Assembly: GCA_934541105.1 (NCBI GenBank)
Contig: CAKTDA010000006.1
Span: 290,695-354,694 of the forward strand
Direction: 5' to 3'
Length of the DNA: 64,000 nt
Source: an uncultured Luteitalea sp.
GTDB taxonomy: Bacteria; Acidobacteriota; Vicinamibacteria; Vicinamibacterales; Vicinamibacteraceae
Shown here: positions 35,458 through 43,091 of the stretch, one piece after another
Numbering within the stretch: position 1 is the stretch's first letter
Layout: every line of letters starts with the position of its first letter
The notes under the pieces: generated by a model
What the model was told of the DNA's origin: nothing
What the model saw: only the letters and a program-made list of their open reading frames with translations
The model's database searches: none
Made by a program: the position numbers and the translations under genes

Positions 35458-36262
35458 CAGGCGATTCGACGACCTCGTCGAGGAACACGCTGTTGGCGAC
35501 GAGGACGACGCCATCGTCCTTGTCGATGAGCGTCTGCGTCGCGGTGACCGCCCGGAGCACGCCGCGATGGCCACGGACCTCGATCGGGTCGCCAGGCCTG
35601 ACTATCTTGCGCGCATAGAACCCGGCAAGGACGTTGCGGGTGATATCGCGACTGCCGAGGCCCACCGAGAGCCCGAACGCGATCGCGAGCGCCGACAGCG
35701 TGCAGATGGTGACGATGCGCACCATGTCGGTGTCGAACCGCAACTGCGCGATTGCCATCACGCAGACCACGAACAGGATCAGCCCCGAGACCAGGCTCCC
35801 GAGCTGGCGGGCGAACTCGATGCCCGACTCCTCGGCCGCCTGCGCGACCGCCCGGCCGACGAACTGGCTGACCGACGATCCCACGACCACCAGCAGGATG
35901 GCCGCGACGACGCTCGGCAGGTAGGCGAACATCGAGGCGATGGCCTCGGAGATGGCCGAGAGGCCGAGCGCGTCGGCGGCGGTCCGCGCAAACAGGAACA
36001 GCAGCAGGAAGTAAGCGAGGCGCGGCAGCAGCAGGTCCAGGGACTGCCGGATGCCGAGCCGGTGCAGGCTCTTGTCGATGCCCGCCTGCTCGAGCACGGC
36101 ATCGAAGCGGAGCCTGACGAGGATCGCGCGCAGCACGACCTCGACGATCTTCGCCACGCCGACGAGGACGACGAAGACCACGATGCCGGTGAGGACGCGG
36201 GGCACCGCGGCCGTCACCGTGTGCTGCAGGTCGTTGGCAATCAGGATCAGCTGTTCCCGCAT
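35432..36262 (-). CDS. small mechanosensitive ion channel (MscS family)
   Basis: The 276-residue protein has an N-terminal conserved TM-helix region, about four transmembrane helices, and an MscS beta domain. Motifs are GLGSRDITRNVLAGFYARKI, the pore-lining and linker segment, and GDPIEVRGHRGVLRAVTATQTLIDKDDGVVLVANSVFLDEVV. It would open under membrane tension during osmotic downshock. It lies 16 bases after a small gene coupled to an ECF sigma factor, so it may be in the same transcript. Confidence 0.85.
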   Translation of the reverse strand: MREQLILIANDLQHTVTAAVPRVLTGIVVFVVLVGVAKIVEVVLRAILVRLRFDAVLEQAGIDKSLHRLGIRQSLDLLLPRLAYFLLLFLFARTAADALGLSAISEAIASMFAYLPSVVAAILLVVVGSSVSQFVGRAVAQAAEESGIEFARQLGSLVSGLILFVVCVMAIAQLRFDTDMVRIVTICTLSALAIAFGLSVGLGSRDITRNVLAGFYARKIVRPGDPIEVRGHRGVLRAVTATQTLIDKDDGVVLVANSVFLDEVVESPVSGSPGPS

Positions 36263-36278
36263 GACCGGTCCGTCCTCC

Positions 36279-36527
36279 TTACTTCCGGTGATCCGACAGC
36301 CGTTCGAGCGGCCACCGGAGGAACTCCAGCAGCGCCGCCGCGGGCGCCGTCCAGCACAGTTCGAGCAGGCTGTTGCCGAGCACGCGCCGCTCGATGCGGT
36401 TGCGAACGCGGCCGCCGAAGACGTCGCTCACCGGCCACTCGACGCCGCGCAGTTCGGCAATCGGCTCGCCGAGCCCGTCCTCATCGTCGCCGTCGGCGGG
36501 GTGGCGGCCCACTTGTTCATCGGTCAC
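36279..36527 (-). CDS. small protein coupled to ECF sigma factor
   Basis: The 82-residue protein overlaps the stop of the sigma factor gene by 4 bases (ATGA), a typical sign of translational coupling. It has an acidic N-terminus (EQVGRHPADGDDEDG) and a moderately hydrophobic C-terminal stretch (LELCWTAPAAALLEFLRWPL). Its position is that of an anti-sigma factor, but no zinc-binding anti-sigma motif (HxxxCxxC) is present and it is very short. I do not recognise the family. Confidence 0.55.
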   Translation of the reverse strand: MTDEQVGRHPADGDDEDGLGEPIAELRGVEWPVSDVFGGRVRNRIERRVLGNSLLELCWTAPAAALLEFLRWPLERLSDHRK

Positions 36528-37126
36528 ACGTGATCTCCCGCGCGGAATCGCCGGCGAAACTCTTCCCGTCCGCGCTTGATGCGCATTTTCACGGCCGACA
36601 GCCCGATGCCGAGCTGCGCGGCAATCTCTTCGTACGACAGCCCGTCGGCATCACGCAGCAACAACGGGACACGCAGCGCGTCCGACATCGTCTCGAGCGT
36701 CGCGACGAGCCGTTCGCGATCGGTGGCAAGCTCGATCGCCCGATCCGCACCTGCGGCCGTCGTCACGGCCGGATGACCGGCTGCATCGGCGTCGTCCACG
36801 TCCACCATCACGACGCCCCTGACCTTGCGCAGGTGGTTGAGACAGTGGTTCACCTTGATTCGTTTGAGCCAGCCGCCGAATGTCGTCCGCCCCTCGAAGC
36901 GGCGCAGGGCGAAGAAGGCCTTGACGAAGACCTCCTGTGCGAGGTCCTCGACGTCGTTCGGCATGCGCGTGATGGCGCGGCAGTTGGCCGCGACGAATCG
37001 CTGATAGCGACCCACGAGCACTTCGAATGCCCGTGTGTCCATCTCGAGCGCCTCGCGCGCTGCCGCAACGAGTTCCTCGTCGGACGCCCCGTCGAAGGGA
37101 CGCCGGCCCCCTAGCCTGAGAGACAC
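36524..37126 (-). CDS. ECF-type RNA polymerase sigma factor
   Basis: The protein has sigma region 2 (RFVAANCRAITRMPNDVEDL, AQEVFVKAFFALRRFEGRTT, FGGWLKRIKVNHCLNHLRK) and region 4 (PLLLRDADGLSYEEIAAQLG, IGLSAVKMRIKRGREEF). The stretch between them is about 50 residues. The GTG at 37126 gives 200 residues, normal for the class. An upstream in-frame start at 37279 would overlap the divergent greB start, so it is less likely. It heads a likely operon with an 82-residue protein and an MscS channel, hinting at an envelope or osmotic stress response. Confidence 0.85.
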   Translation of the reverse strand: MSLRLGGRRPFDGASDEELVAAAREALEMDTRAFEVLVGRYQRFVAANCRAITRMPNDVEDLAQEVFVKAFFALRRFEGRTTFGGWLKRIKVNHCLNHLRKVRGVVMVDVDDADAAGHPAVTTAAGADRAIELATDRERLVATLETMSDALRVPLLLRDADGLSYEEIAAQLGIGLSAVKMRIKRGREEFRRRFRAGDHV

Positions 37127-37262
37127 GCGTTCGCCGTCCAAGTCACCGAGCCAGCTGAAGTGCGGGGAGTATAGCGCCCCCGTCTGCGGCCAGGGGCCGT
37201 TGATTCCGCGGCCCCTCGGTCGACGGACAGAGAGACGGTAGGATGAGCCTGAAGCTGGTGCG

Positions 37263-37751
37263 ATGAGCGACGCCGTCAAGAACTACATCACGCCGGGCGG
37301 GTATCGCCGCCTGCAGGAGGAGCTTTCCCGGTTGTGGAAGGAGGAGCGACCGCCCGTCGTCTCGACGGTCGCGTGGGCCGCGGGCAACGGCGATCGCTCC
37401 GAGAACGGCGACTACATCTATGGCAAGAAGCGGCTGCGCGAGATCGATCGGCGCATCCGCCATCTCTCGAAGAGCCTCGACCACGCGGTCGTCGTGAACA
37501 ACGCGGGCAGGACGCACGGCCGCGTACACTTCGGGGCCACCGTGACGATCCAGTACGAGACCGGAGCGGAACGCCAGATCACCATCGTCGGCGTCGACGA
37601 GATCGACGCGGAGGGCACGCGCGTGTCGTGGCGATCGCCGCTGGCGAAGGCACTGTTGTCGGCCGCCGTCGGCGACATCGTCACCGTGCGCGCGCCGCGT
37701 GGCGCCGAGCAGGTCGAGATCGTCGCCGTGCGTTACGACGACCTGCGGTAG
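37263..37751 (+). CDS. greB: transcription elongation factor GreB
   Basis: The 162-residue protein has the N-terminal coiled coil and C-terminal FKBP-like domain of Gre factors. The GreB-type tip reads AAGNGDRSENGDYIYGKKRLREIDRR; its acidic residues coordinate Mg in the RNA polymerase active site for transcript cleavage. The first residues YITPGGYRRLQEELSRLW are also GreB-like. The C-terminus, GDIVTVRAPRGAEQVEIVAVRY, matches the family. The last 19 bases overlap the converging serine-hydrolase-like gene. Confidence 0.93.
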   Translation: MSDAVKNYITPGGYRRLQEELSRLWKEERPPVVSTVAWAAGNGDRSENGDYIYGKKRLREIDRRIRHLSKSLDHAVVVNNAGRTHGRVHFGATVTIQYETGAERQITIVGVDEIDAEGTRVSWRSPLAKALLSAAVGDIVTVRAPRGAEQVEIVAVRYDDLR

Positions 37752-39019
37752 CCCGCAAACGCCTCGGCAACCGCCGCGGCAATCGCTGCGGTGTCTGCAT
37801 ACGAGGTGTTCGACGTCACGGCCACGACGATGCCGCGATCGGGGACGACGAGCAGCGACGCGACCATGCCGCCGAGCAGGTCGCCGTCGTAGCCGACGAC
37901 CGGCACCGGTTCACCAGACAGCGTGATCGTTTCGAGGTCCCAGCCGAGGCCGTAGCCGGTCTCGGTGCCGTCCGCCAGGCGCTGCGACGTCTGGAGGCGT
38001 GCTGTCGTCTCGCGCTGCAGCAGCGTGTCGTTGGCCATGGCAAGGCCGAACCGCACGAGGTCCGGCGGCGTGGACACGAAGGTGCCCGCGCCCGAGTAGC
38101 AGGATGTGTCGATGGGCCGCATCGGGTCGAGCCCGTAGCGCGGATCGGCGGCATAGCGCGGGAAGTACGACGTCGCACGGCCTGCACGCGCCTCGCGATC
38201 GGTCCGCGTGTGTGCCATCTGCAGCGGATCGAAGACGGCCTCGCGCATGAACGGGGGCAGGGCCTCGCCCGCGGCAGCCTCGATTGCGGCGCTGACGACG
38301 ATCCAGCCGTACCGCGAGTAGTGGTAGCGCGTGCCCGGCTCGAATTGCAGGTCGCGGCCGGCAACGTGCGCCAGGGCATCGCGGGCGCGACGACAGGATT
38401 CGCCGAAGAGCGGGCTTTCGTCACCGCCGTCGCTCCGGAGGCCGGCGACGTGCGCCATCACCTGCTGCAACGTCACAGGCCACGGCTTCTCCGGGAAGTC
38501 GGGCACGTAGGTGCGGATGTCGGCGTCGAGCCGCAGCGCGCCGCGTTCGAGCAGCAGGCCGGCCGCTGCCGACGTCAGCACCGTCGATGCCGTTCCGATC
38601 CTGAACACGGTATCGGGCGTCACGGGCACGCGGCGGTCGAGATCCGCCCAGCCGAAGCCTTCGGACCAGACGAGTGCGTCCCCGAGGCCGACGGCCACCG
38701 ACACTCCAGGCAGGTTGTGCTCGATCATCTGCTCGCGCAGCAGTGCCCGGCCGCGACCGACAGCGGGTGTCCACTCGGCGGGTGGCACGACACCGGCCGT
38801 GGACGGCACGGCGTGGGCGTCGGGATGGACCGGCGACGCCGTGGCGGTCATGTAGGCGTGCAGCCCGGCGATCGCCGCGATCAGCAGGCCGATACCAGCG
38901 GCGACGAGTGCGAGCCACGTCTCGGCCCGGTTCCAGCGCTTCGACACGTCCCCTCCAGTCGGGAGCGAGGCCGGCCGTCGATCAGCCGTCGCGACATCAT
39001 GGCTCCGGCGCACCCGCAT
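37733..39019 (-). CDS. class C beta-lactamase-fold protein lacking catalytic residues
   Basis: The 428-residue protein has an N-terminal membrane anchor (WLALVAAGIGLLIAAIAGLHAY, about residues 35-56) and a serine beta-lactamase-related domain. The usual catalytic Ser-x-x-Lys in FRIGSxSK reads FRIGTASTVLT here, so Ser becomes T143 and Lys becomes T146. The Tyr-Ser-Asn motif reads YSR (Y234-S235-R236), and the KTG/HTG box reads YDG. The fold is otherwise well kept (VWSEGFGWADLDRRVPVTPD, FEPGTRYHYSRYGW, VSTPPDLVRFGLAM). It is probably a pseudoenzyme that binds peptidoglycan-type or other ligands. Confidence 0.75.
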   Translation of the reverse strand: MRVRRSHDVATADRRPASLPTGGDVSKRWNRAETWLALVAAGIGLLIAAIAGLHAYMTATASPVHPDAHAVPSTAGVVPPAEWTPAVGRGRALLREQMIEHNLPGVSVAVGLGDALVWSEGFGWADLDRRVPVTPDTVFRIGTASTVLTSAAAGLLLERGALRLDADIRTYVPDFPEKPWPVTLQQVMAHVAGLRSDGGDESPLFGESCRRARDALAHVAGRDLQFEPGTRYHYSRYGWIVVSAAIEAAAGEALPPFMREAVFDPLQMAHTRTDREARAGRATSYFPRYAADPRYGLDPMRPIDTSCYSGAGTFVSTPPDLVRFGLAMANDTLLQRETTARLQTSQRLADGTETGYGLGWDLETITLSGEPVPVVGYDGDLLGGMVASLLVVPDRGIVVAVTSNTSYADTAAIAAAVAEAFAGYRRSS

Positions 39020-39089
39020 GTCGTGACGGAACGGTCAGCACCGCGTGAGATCTGCGTGATCCGTGTGCAAGAATGACCGTCTCATCACG

Positions 39090-39140
39090 GGAGGCCACGT
39101 CCTCCGCCCGCGCTGCGGGAAGACATCCGGGACGGCCCGG
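39090..39140 (+). promoter_or_regulatory. possible guanidine-II (mini-ykkC)-like leader of the SugE gene
   Basis: Two hairpins precede the gene. The second, CCGGG-ACGG-CCCGG (39127-39140), is a perfect 5-bp stem with an ACGG loop, the ACGR tetraloop typical of guanidine-II riboswitch hairpins. The first, GGAGG-CCACGT-CCTCC (39090-39105), has an ACGT-containing loop that does not fit the consensus well. The ribosome binding site (GAGGAGGG) follows the second hairpin. SugE-type exporters are the classic genes controlled by guanidine riboswitches. Only one of two expected hairpins matches. Confidence 0.4.
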
Positions 39141-39168
39141 TCCCTTTTTCGGAACGAGGAGGGCCGGA

Positions 39169-39486
39169 ATGGCCTGGGTGCTGCTGCTCGCGGCTGGTGT
39201 GCTGGAGATCGTCTGGGCGTTCACGATGAAGCTCTCGGAGGGCTTCACGCGGACCACGCCGAGCATCGTGACGATCGTCGCGATGATCGCGAGCTTCTCG
39301 CTGTTGTCGATCTCGATGCGGACGCTGCCGCTCGGCACTGCCTACACCGTGTGGACCGGCATCGGCGCCGTCGGCGCCTTCGTGGTGGGCTTTGCCGTCC
39401 TTGGCGAGCCGATGACCGGCCTGCGCGTGCTCGCCGCAGTCCTCATCGTCTCCGGGCTCGTCCTGATGAAGCTGGCGACGCCCTGA
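39169..39486 (+). CDS. SMR-family transporter, SugE/Gdx type (guanidinium exporter)
   Basis: The 105-residue protein has four transmembrane helices and normal SMR length. The essential membrane glutamate is E13 in LLLAAGVLEIVWAFTMKLSEGF. The sequence WAFTMKLSEGFTRTTPS with SISMRTLPLGTAYTVWTGIGAVG places it with SugE/Gdx guanidinium exporters rather than EmrE drug pumps. The ATG at 39169 follows GAGGAGGG. A guanidine-II-like hairpin lies just upstream, supporting guanidinium as substrate. A converging gene ends 5 bases downstream. Confidence 0.88.
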   Translation: MAWVLLLAAGVLEIVWAFTMKLSEGFTRTTPSIVTIVAMIASFSLLSISMRTLPLGTAYTVWTGIGAVGAFVVGFAVLGEPMTGLRVLAAVLIVSGLVLMKLATP

Positions 39487-39490
39487 CGTT

Positions 39491-40273
39491 CTACCGGTTG
39501 GCGTCGCCCTCGAGACGGCCCACGGTCCAGAGCAGCCCGCGACTCACGAGCCCGAGATACTTCGGGTCGCGCATGGCCTCGTTGTTGTGGCCGAGCGTGG
39601 TCACGAACACGCGTGCCTTGCCTGCCGTGTTCGTCCAGATCACGGGCGACGTGCGGCCGTTCTCGACGCTCGTCGCCTGGGCCAGCGGGGTCATGCCCGG
39701 GAACGTCTCGATGATCTCGTAGAGTTCCTCGTCGATAGTCGTCCAGCTGGCGGGCAAGCCGCGCATGATGGGATGGTCGGGTGCCACCGTCGTGACGGTG
39801 AAGGGCCGCTGCCTGTCGTGGCGCATGCTGAAGGCGCCCATCAGCTCGCCCCAGGCCTTCGTCGTCGAACGCCGGTAGCTGTGCACGGCCCCGTGGATGA
39901 TGACGGCGCCAATCCCGCTCTCGCGATGCGCCGTCGTCAGCCGCTCGATCCAGGCGGGATCCACGACGTGCGAGAACGACATGTTGTAGACGACCACGTC
40001 GAAGTCCTTCGTCCAGGCGGTGTCCTTGTGGCGCTCGATGAGGGCATCGGTGGCCTTGCCCGCCGTGTTGTCGATCGTCAATGCGATGTCGGCGCGCGAG
40101 GACAACCCTGGCGGCAGGATGTCGGCCTGCGCCACGAAGTCATGGAACCCGCCGCCCGTGACGTAGAGCGCCCGGATGGTCTTCGTCGTCGCTCCCTGCG
40201 CATCGACGCGTGCCGTCCACGGCAGCAGCACGGAGGCGCAGGCCAGGGCCATGACCAGCAGTCGAGAAGGCAT
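39491..40273 (-). CDS. secreted ThuA-domain protein
   Basis: The 260-residue protein has a signal peptide (MPSRLLVMALACASVLLPWTARVDAQ) followed by a ThuA-like domain of the class I glutamine amidotransferase-like fold. Motifs are ALYVTGGGFHDF, DVVVYNMSFSHVVDPAW, IGAVIIHGAVHSYR, DHPIMRGLPASWTTIDEELYEI and ARVFVTTLGHNNEAMRDPKY. ThuA proteins are linked to trehalose or other sugar use, but secreted members are poorly understood. An ATG at 40288 is a second possible start. It lies 24 bases after a luciferase-like oxidoreductase gene in the same direction. Confidence 0.85.
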   Translation of the reverse strand: MPSRLLVMALACASVLLPWTARVDAQGATTKTIRALYVTGGGFHDFVAQADILPPGLSSRADIALTIDNTAGKATDALIERHKDTAWTKDFDVVVYNMSFSHVVDPAWIERLTTAHRESGIGAVIIHGAVHSYRRSTTKAWGELMGAFSMRHDRQRPFTVTTVAPDHPIMRGLPASWTTIDEELYEIIETFPGMTPLAQATSVENGRTSPVIWTNTAGKARVFVTTLGHNNEAMRDPKYLGLVSRGLLWTVGRLEGDANR

Positions 40274-40297
40274 GGCGAACGCTAACACATCGCCGCG

Positions 40298-41314
40298 TCA
40301 GGCGGGGCGTGCCGCGGGGGCGAGACCCGCGACGTCGGCGATGATCTCGAACGAGCGCAGGCGAAGGGCGGGGTCGTACAGATCGGAGACGACCATCAGT
40401 TCGTCAGCGTTGGTGCGGGCACGAAGCGCGTCGAGTCCGTGACGCACGGTGGCAGGGCTGCCGACCACGCTGCAGGCGAGCATCTGCGACGCGTGCGCCT
40501 TCTCGACAGGCGACCAGTACGTGTCGATGTCGTCGATGGGCGGCTGGATCAGCGATCGGGCACCGCGCACGAGATCGGCAAACGACATCTGCTGCGACGT
40601 CGCGAGCCGCCGTGCCTCCTCGTCGCTCGGTGCGGCCACGACGTTCACGCCGACGAGCGCATAGGGCCTGTCGAGCTGATCGGACGGCTTGAAGCGCTCC
40701 CTGTAGATGGCGAGCGCCTGATCGAGCGCCTGCGGCGCGAAATGCGAGGCAAAGCCGTACGGCAGGCCGAGTTGCGCGGCGAGCTGCGCGCCAAAAAGGC
40801 TCGACCCGAGGATCCACAACGGCACGCGCGTGCCCGACCCGGGCACGGCCTCGATGCGCTGGCCGGGCTGCACCGGACCGAGGAACGCCTGCAGTTCGAG
40901 TACGTCCTGCGGGAAGTGATCCGCGTTCGCGGGGTCACGACGGAGCGCCCGCAGCGTGAGCTGGTCGGTGCCTGGTGCGCGACCGAGACCCAGGTCGATG
41001 CGGCCCGGAAAGAGCGTCTCGAGCGTCCCGAACTGCTCCGCAATCACGTACGGTGCGTGATTGGGGAGCATGATCCCGCCAGCCCCCACACGAATCGTCC
41101 TCGTGCCGGCGGCAATGTGCTGGATCACGAGCGATGTCGCCGCCGTCGCCACGGTGGGCGTGTTGTGGTGCTCGGCAACCCAGAAGCGCCGGTATCCCCA
41201 GGTTTCGGCGTGCTGGGCAAGCGCCCGCGCCTCGTCCAGGGCGGCGCGGCGGTCCCCTCCCTGTCGCACACGGCCGAGCTCGAGGATCGACAGCGCCAGC
41301 GGCTCACGGTTCAT
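40298..41314 (-). CDS. LLM-class flavin-dependent oxidoreductase
   Basis: The 338-residue protein is a luciferase-like (bacterial LuxA-fold) flavin monooxygenase of the MsnO8/YhbW type. Typical stretches are LSILELGRVRQGGD, WGYRRFWVAEHHNTPTVATAAT, GAGGIMLPNHAPYVIAEQFGTLETLFPGRIDLGLGRAPG and VGSPATVRHGLDAL. It would use reduced FMN and oxygen; substrate unknown. It starts 13 bases after the Agl23-like gene and may be the last gene of that transcript before thuA. Confidence 0.85.
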   Translation of the reverse strand: MNREPLALSILELGRVRQGGDRRAALDEARALAQHAETWGYRRFWVAEHHNTPTVATAATSLVIQHIAAGTRTIRVGAGGIMLPNHAPYVIAEQFGTLETLFPGRIDLGLGRAPGTDQLTLRALRRDPANADHFPQDVLELQAFLGPVQPGQRIEAVPGSGTRVPLWILGSSLFGAQLAAQLGLPYGFASHFAPQALDQALAIYRERFKPSDQLDRPYALVGVNVVAAPSDEEARRLATSQQMSFADLVRGARSLIQPPIDDIDTYWSPVEKAHASQMLACSVVGSPATVRHGLDALRARTNADELMVVSDLYDPALRLRSFEIIADVAGLAPAARPA

Positions 41315-41327
41315 CTACAGAAATGTA

Positions 41328-43091
41328 TCATTCATGGCTGTACTTGTCACGGTGCCGCCAGTGGATGTACGGCACCGCCACGCGCGTGCCGAGCGGTTCC
41401 CGGAACGCGAGGAACCGCAGGACCGATCGCCAGTCGCCTCCGCGGATGGCCGCCATCCACCGGCCGGCACTGGCAAAGCGGGTACGACGCGGTTCGTGCG
41501 TCCCTGTCGATACCGGGACCACGTCCGACGCGCGGACGAAGACGAACGGCGTTGCTGCCGTGACGGCCGCCGCATCGGTCGAAACGGCACGCGCCCCGGC
41601 GGGATGCCATCGCAGGTACCACTCCGCCGGCCACGCCGCATCGTCGGTCGTGACGATGCAGGGGGTGGTGGAGGGCATCGACAGGCACGCCTGGGCGACC
41701 TCGCGGAGCACGTCGTGCGTCTGCGTGTCGTACTCGACCTGCACGAGCGGCTCGCCGACGTTGCTTCGGTTGTATGTGGTGAGGGCGATGCTGCCATGGA
41801 CCGCGACGATTGCGCCCGCGGCGACGATCCCGCCGAAGACGACGCGGCCGCGCGTGTGGGTCGCGTGCTCCCATGCGCCGAGGATCCCGAACGCCGCGAT
41901 CGGCAGCAGGGGCAGCACCGTATGCAGGACGAGCCAGGGCGTCTTCTCCCCGGCAACGGCATACAGGGCGCCCTGCGTCGCGGCAAGCCAGATCCAGAAG
42001 CCAAGCCATGTGCGTCCCGAACGCAGCGCCTGGAGCAGGGCGACCCCGGCAACGCCCGCGACGAGCGGCACGACCGCCAGGTGGGCGGGCTTCATCGACA
42101 GGGCCGCGAGCGTGCCCTCGGCGTAACGTCCTGCGACGGCCATCGCGAGTCCGGCAGCGAGGAGTGCCGGGCCCAGCCACCACGGGACGCGGCTGTCGCG
42201 CCACGACCGCCACGCGAGCGCCGCGCTCCCGACGATGAGCAGCGGTTCGTACAGGGCGACGAGCACGACGTGATAGTCGGCCGGGCCGGGAATCCGCTGC
42301 TGCCCGTGCATCTGTGACCAGTGCAGGATGCCGTCCACGGTCGCGCGACGGATCGTGATCCACACGGCTTCGGGCAGCGTGGCATCCCGCAGCACGCCGA
42401 GCAGCGTGCTGACGAAGAGGGCGGCAACGACGACGACCGCCACGCCGGTCGCTGCCGCAACCGCGCGGATCGGCAGCCGCGCCGGCGGTGGTGATCCGTT
42501 CGCGCGGCCCGCGAGCCCCCGAAGCACGCCCCAGCCGAGGACGGCCACGACGAGGAAGAGCACGTTCAGCTTCGTTGCCCAGCCCGCCGCCATCGCAAGC
42601 ACGCCGACCCAAGCGGCCTCGCGTCCACGGCCGCGCTCCCACGCGTCCACGGCCCACGCGAGCGCCACCGCAACGAGCAGCACGAGCGTGTCGTGCCCGG
42701 CAAAGCGCGAGTAGTACAGCCACGACGGCGAGATCGACGCGAGTGCGCCGACGCCAATGCCGGTCCTGGCACCCGCCTGGCGCCCGACGAGCAGCGCGAG
42801 CCACGCGGCCGCGAGAATGCCGGCCAGTGCAGGGACGAGACGGGACTGCCAGAGGCCCGGGCCTGCGACGCGCACGACGGCCGCCTCGAGGTGGTAGAGC
42901 AGCGGGCCGTGGAACACGGGGTCCGCGACGTACGAGCCGCGCAGCGCGAGGCGTTCGCCGAATGCCGCATGCGACATCTCGTCCTGGTGGGGTTGTCGAT
43001 CCCCGAGCCAGGCAAGCCGCGACACGACGAGCAGCAGCACGAGCGCCACCCACGCAAGACGTGCACCCGAGAAGCGGTGCTCAGCGCACAC
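41328..43091 (-). CDS. Agl23/TIGR03663-like multispanning membrane glycosyltransferase
   Basis: The 587-residue protein (GTG at 43091; an ATG at 43133 is possible but overlaps upstream coding by 53 bases) has about 11-12 membrane helices. The first extracytoplasmic loop reads DRQPHQDEMSHAAFGERLAL, with the Asp-Glu pair typical of GT-C enzymes, followed by VFHGPLLYHLEAAVVR. This matches TIGR03663, the Agl23-type proteins found near archaeal and bacterial glycosylation genes. It probably uses polyprenyl-linked sugars on the outer face of the membrane. It overlaps the end of the DUF2298 gene by 11 bases, indicating one operon. Confidence 0.75.
   Translation of the reverse strand: MCAEHRFSGARLAWVALVLLLVVSRLAWLGDRQPHQDEMSHAAFGERLALRGSYVADPVFHGPLLYHLEAAVVRVAGPGLWQSRLVPALAGILAAAWLALLVGRQAGARTGIGVGALASISPSWLYYSRFAGHDTLVLLVAVALAWAVDAWERGRGREAAWVGVLAMAAGWATKLNVLFLVVAVLGWGVLRGLAGRANGSPPPARLPIRAVAAATGVAVVVVAALFVSTLLGVLRDATLPEAVWITIRRATVDGILHWSQMHGQQRIPGPADYHVVLVALYEPLLIVGSAALAWRSWRDSRVPWWLGPALLAAGLAMAVAGRYAEGTLAALSMKPAHLAVVPLVAGVAGVALLQALRSGRTWLGFWIWLAATQGALYAVAGEKTPWLVLHTVLPLLPIAAFGILGAWEHATHTRGRVVFGGIVAAGAIVAVHGSIALTTYNRSNVGEPLVQVEYDTQTHDVLREVAQACLSMPSTTPCIVTTDDAAWPAEWYLRWHPAGARAVSTDAAAVTAATPFVFVRASDVVPVSTGTHEPRRTRFASAGRWMAAIRGGDWRSVLRFLAFREPLGTRVAVPYIHWRHRDKYSHE

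Noticed and set aside
36524..37279. ECF sigma factor start at 37279
   Set aside because: It overlaps the divergent greB start and adds residues without homology; the GTG at 37126 gives normal length.
39073..39168. N-terminal extension of the SugE protein from 39073
   Set aside because: It would add 32 Arg-rich residues to a family with a fixed 105-residue length and would place the hairpins inside coding sequence.
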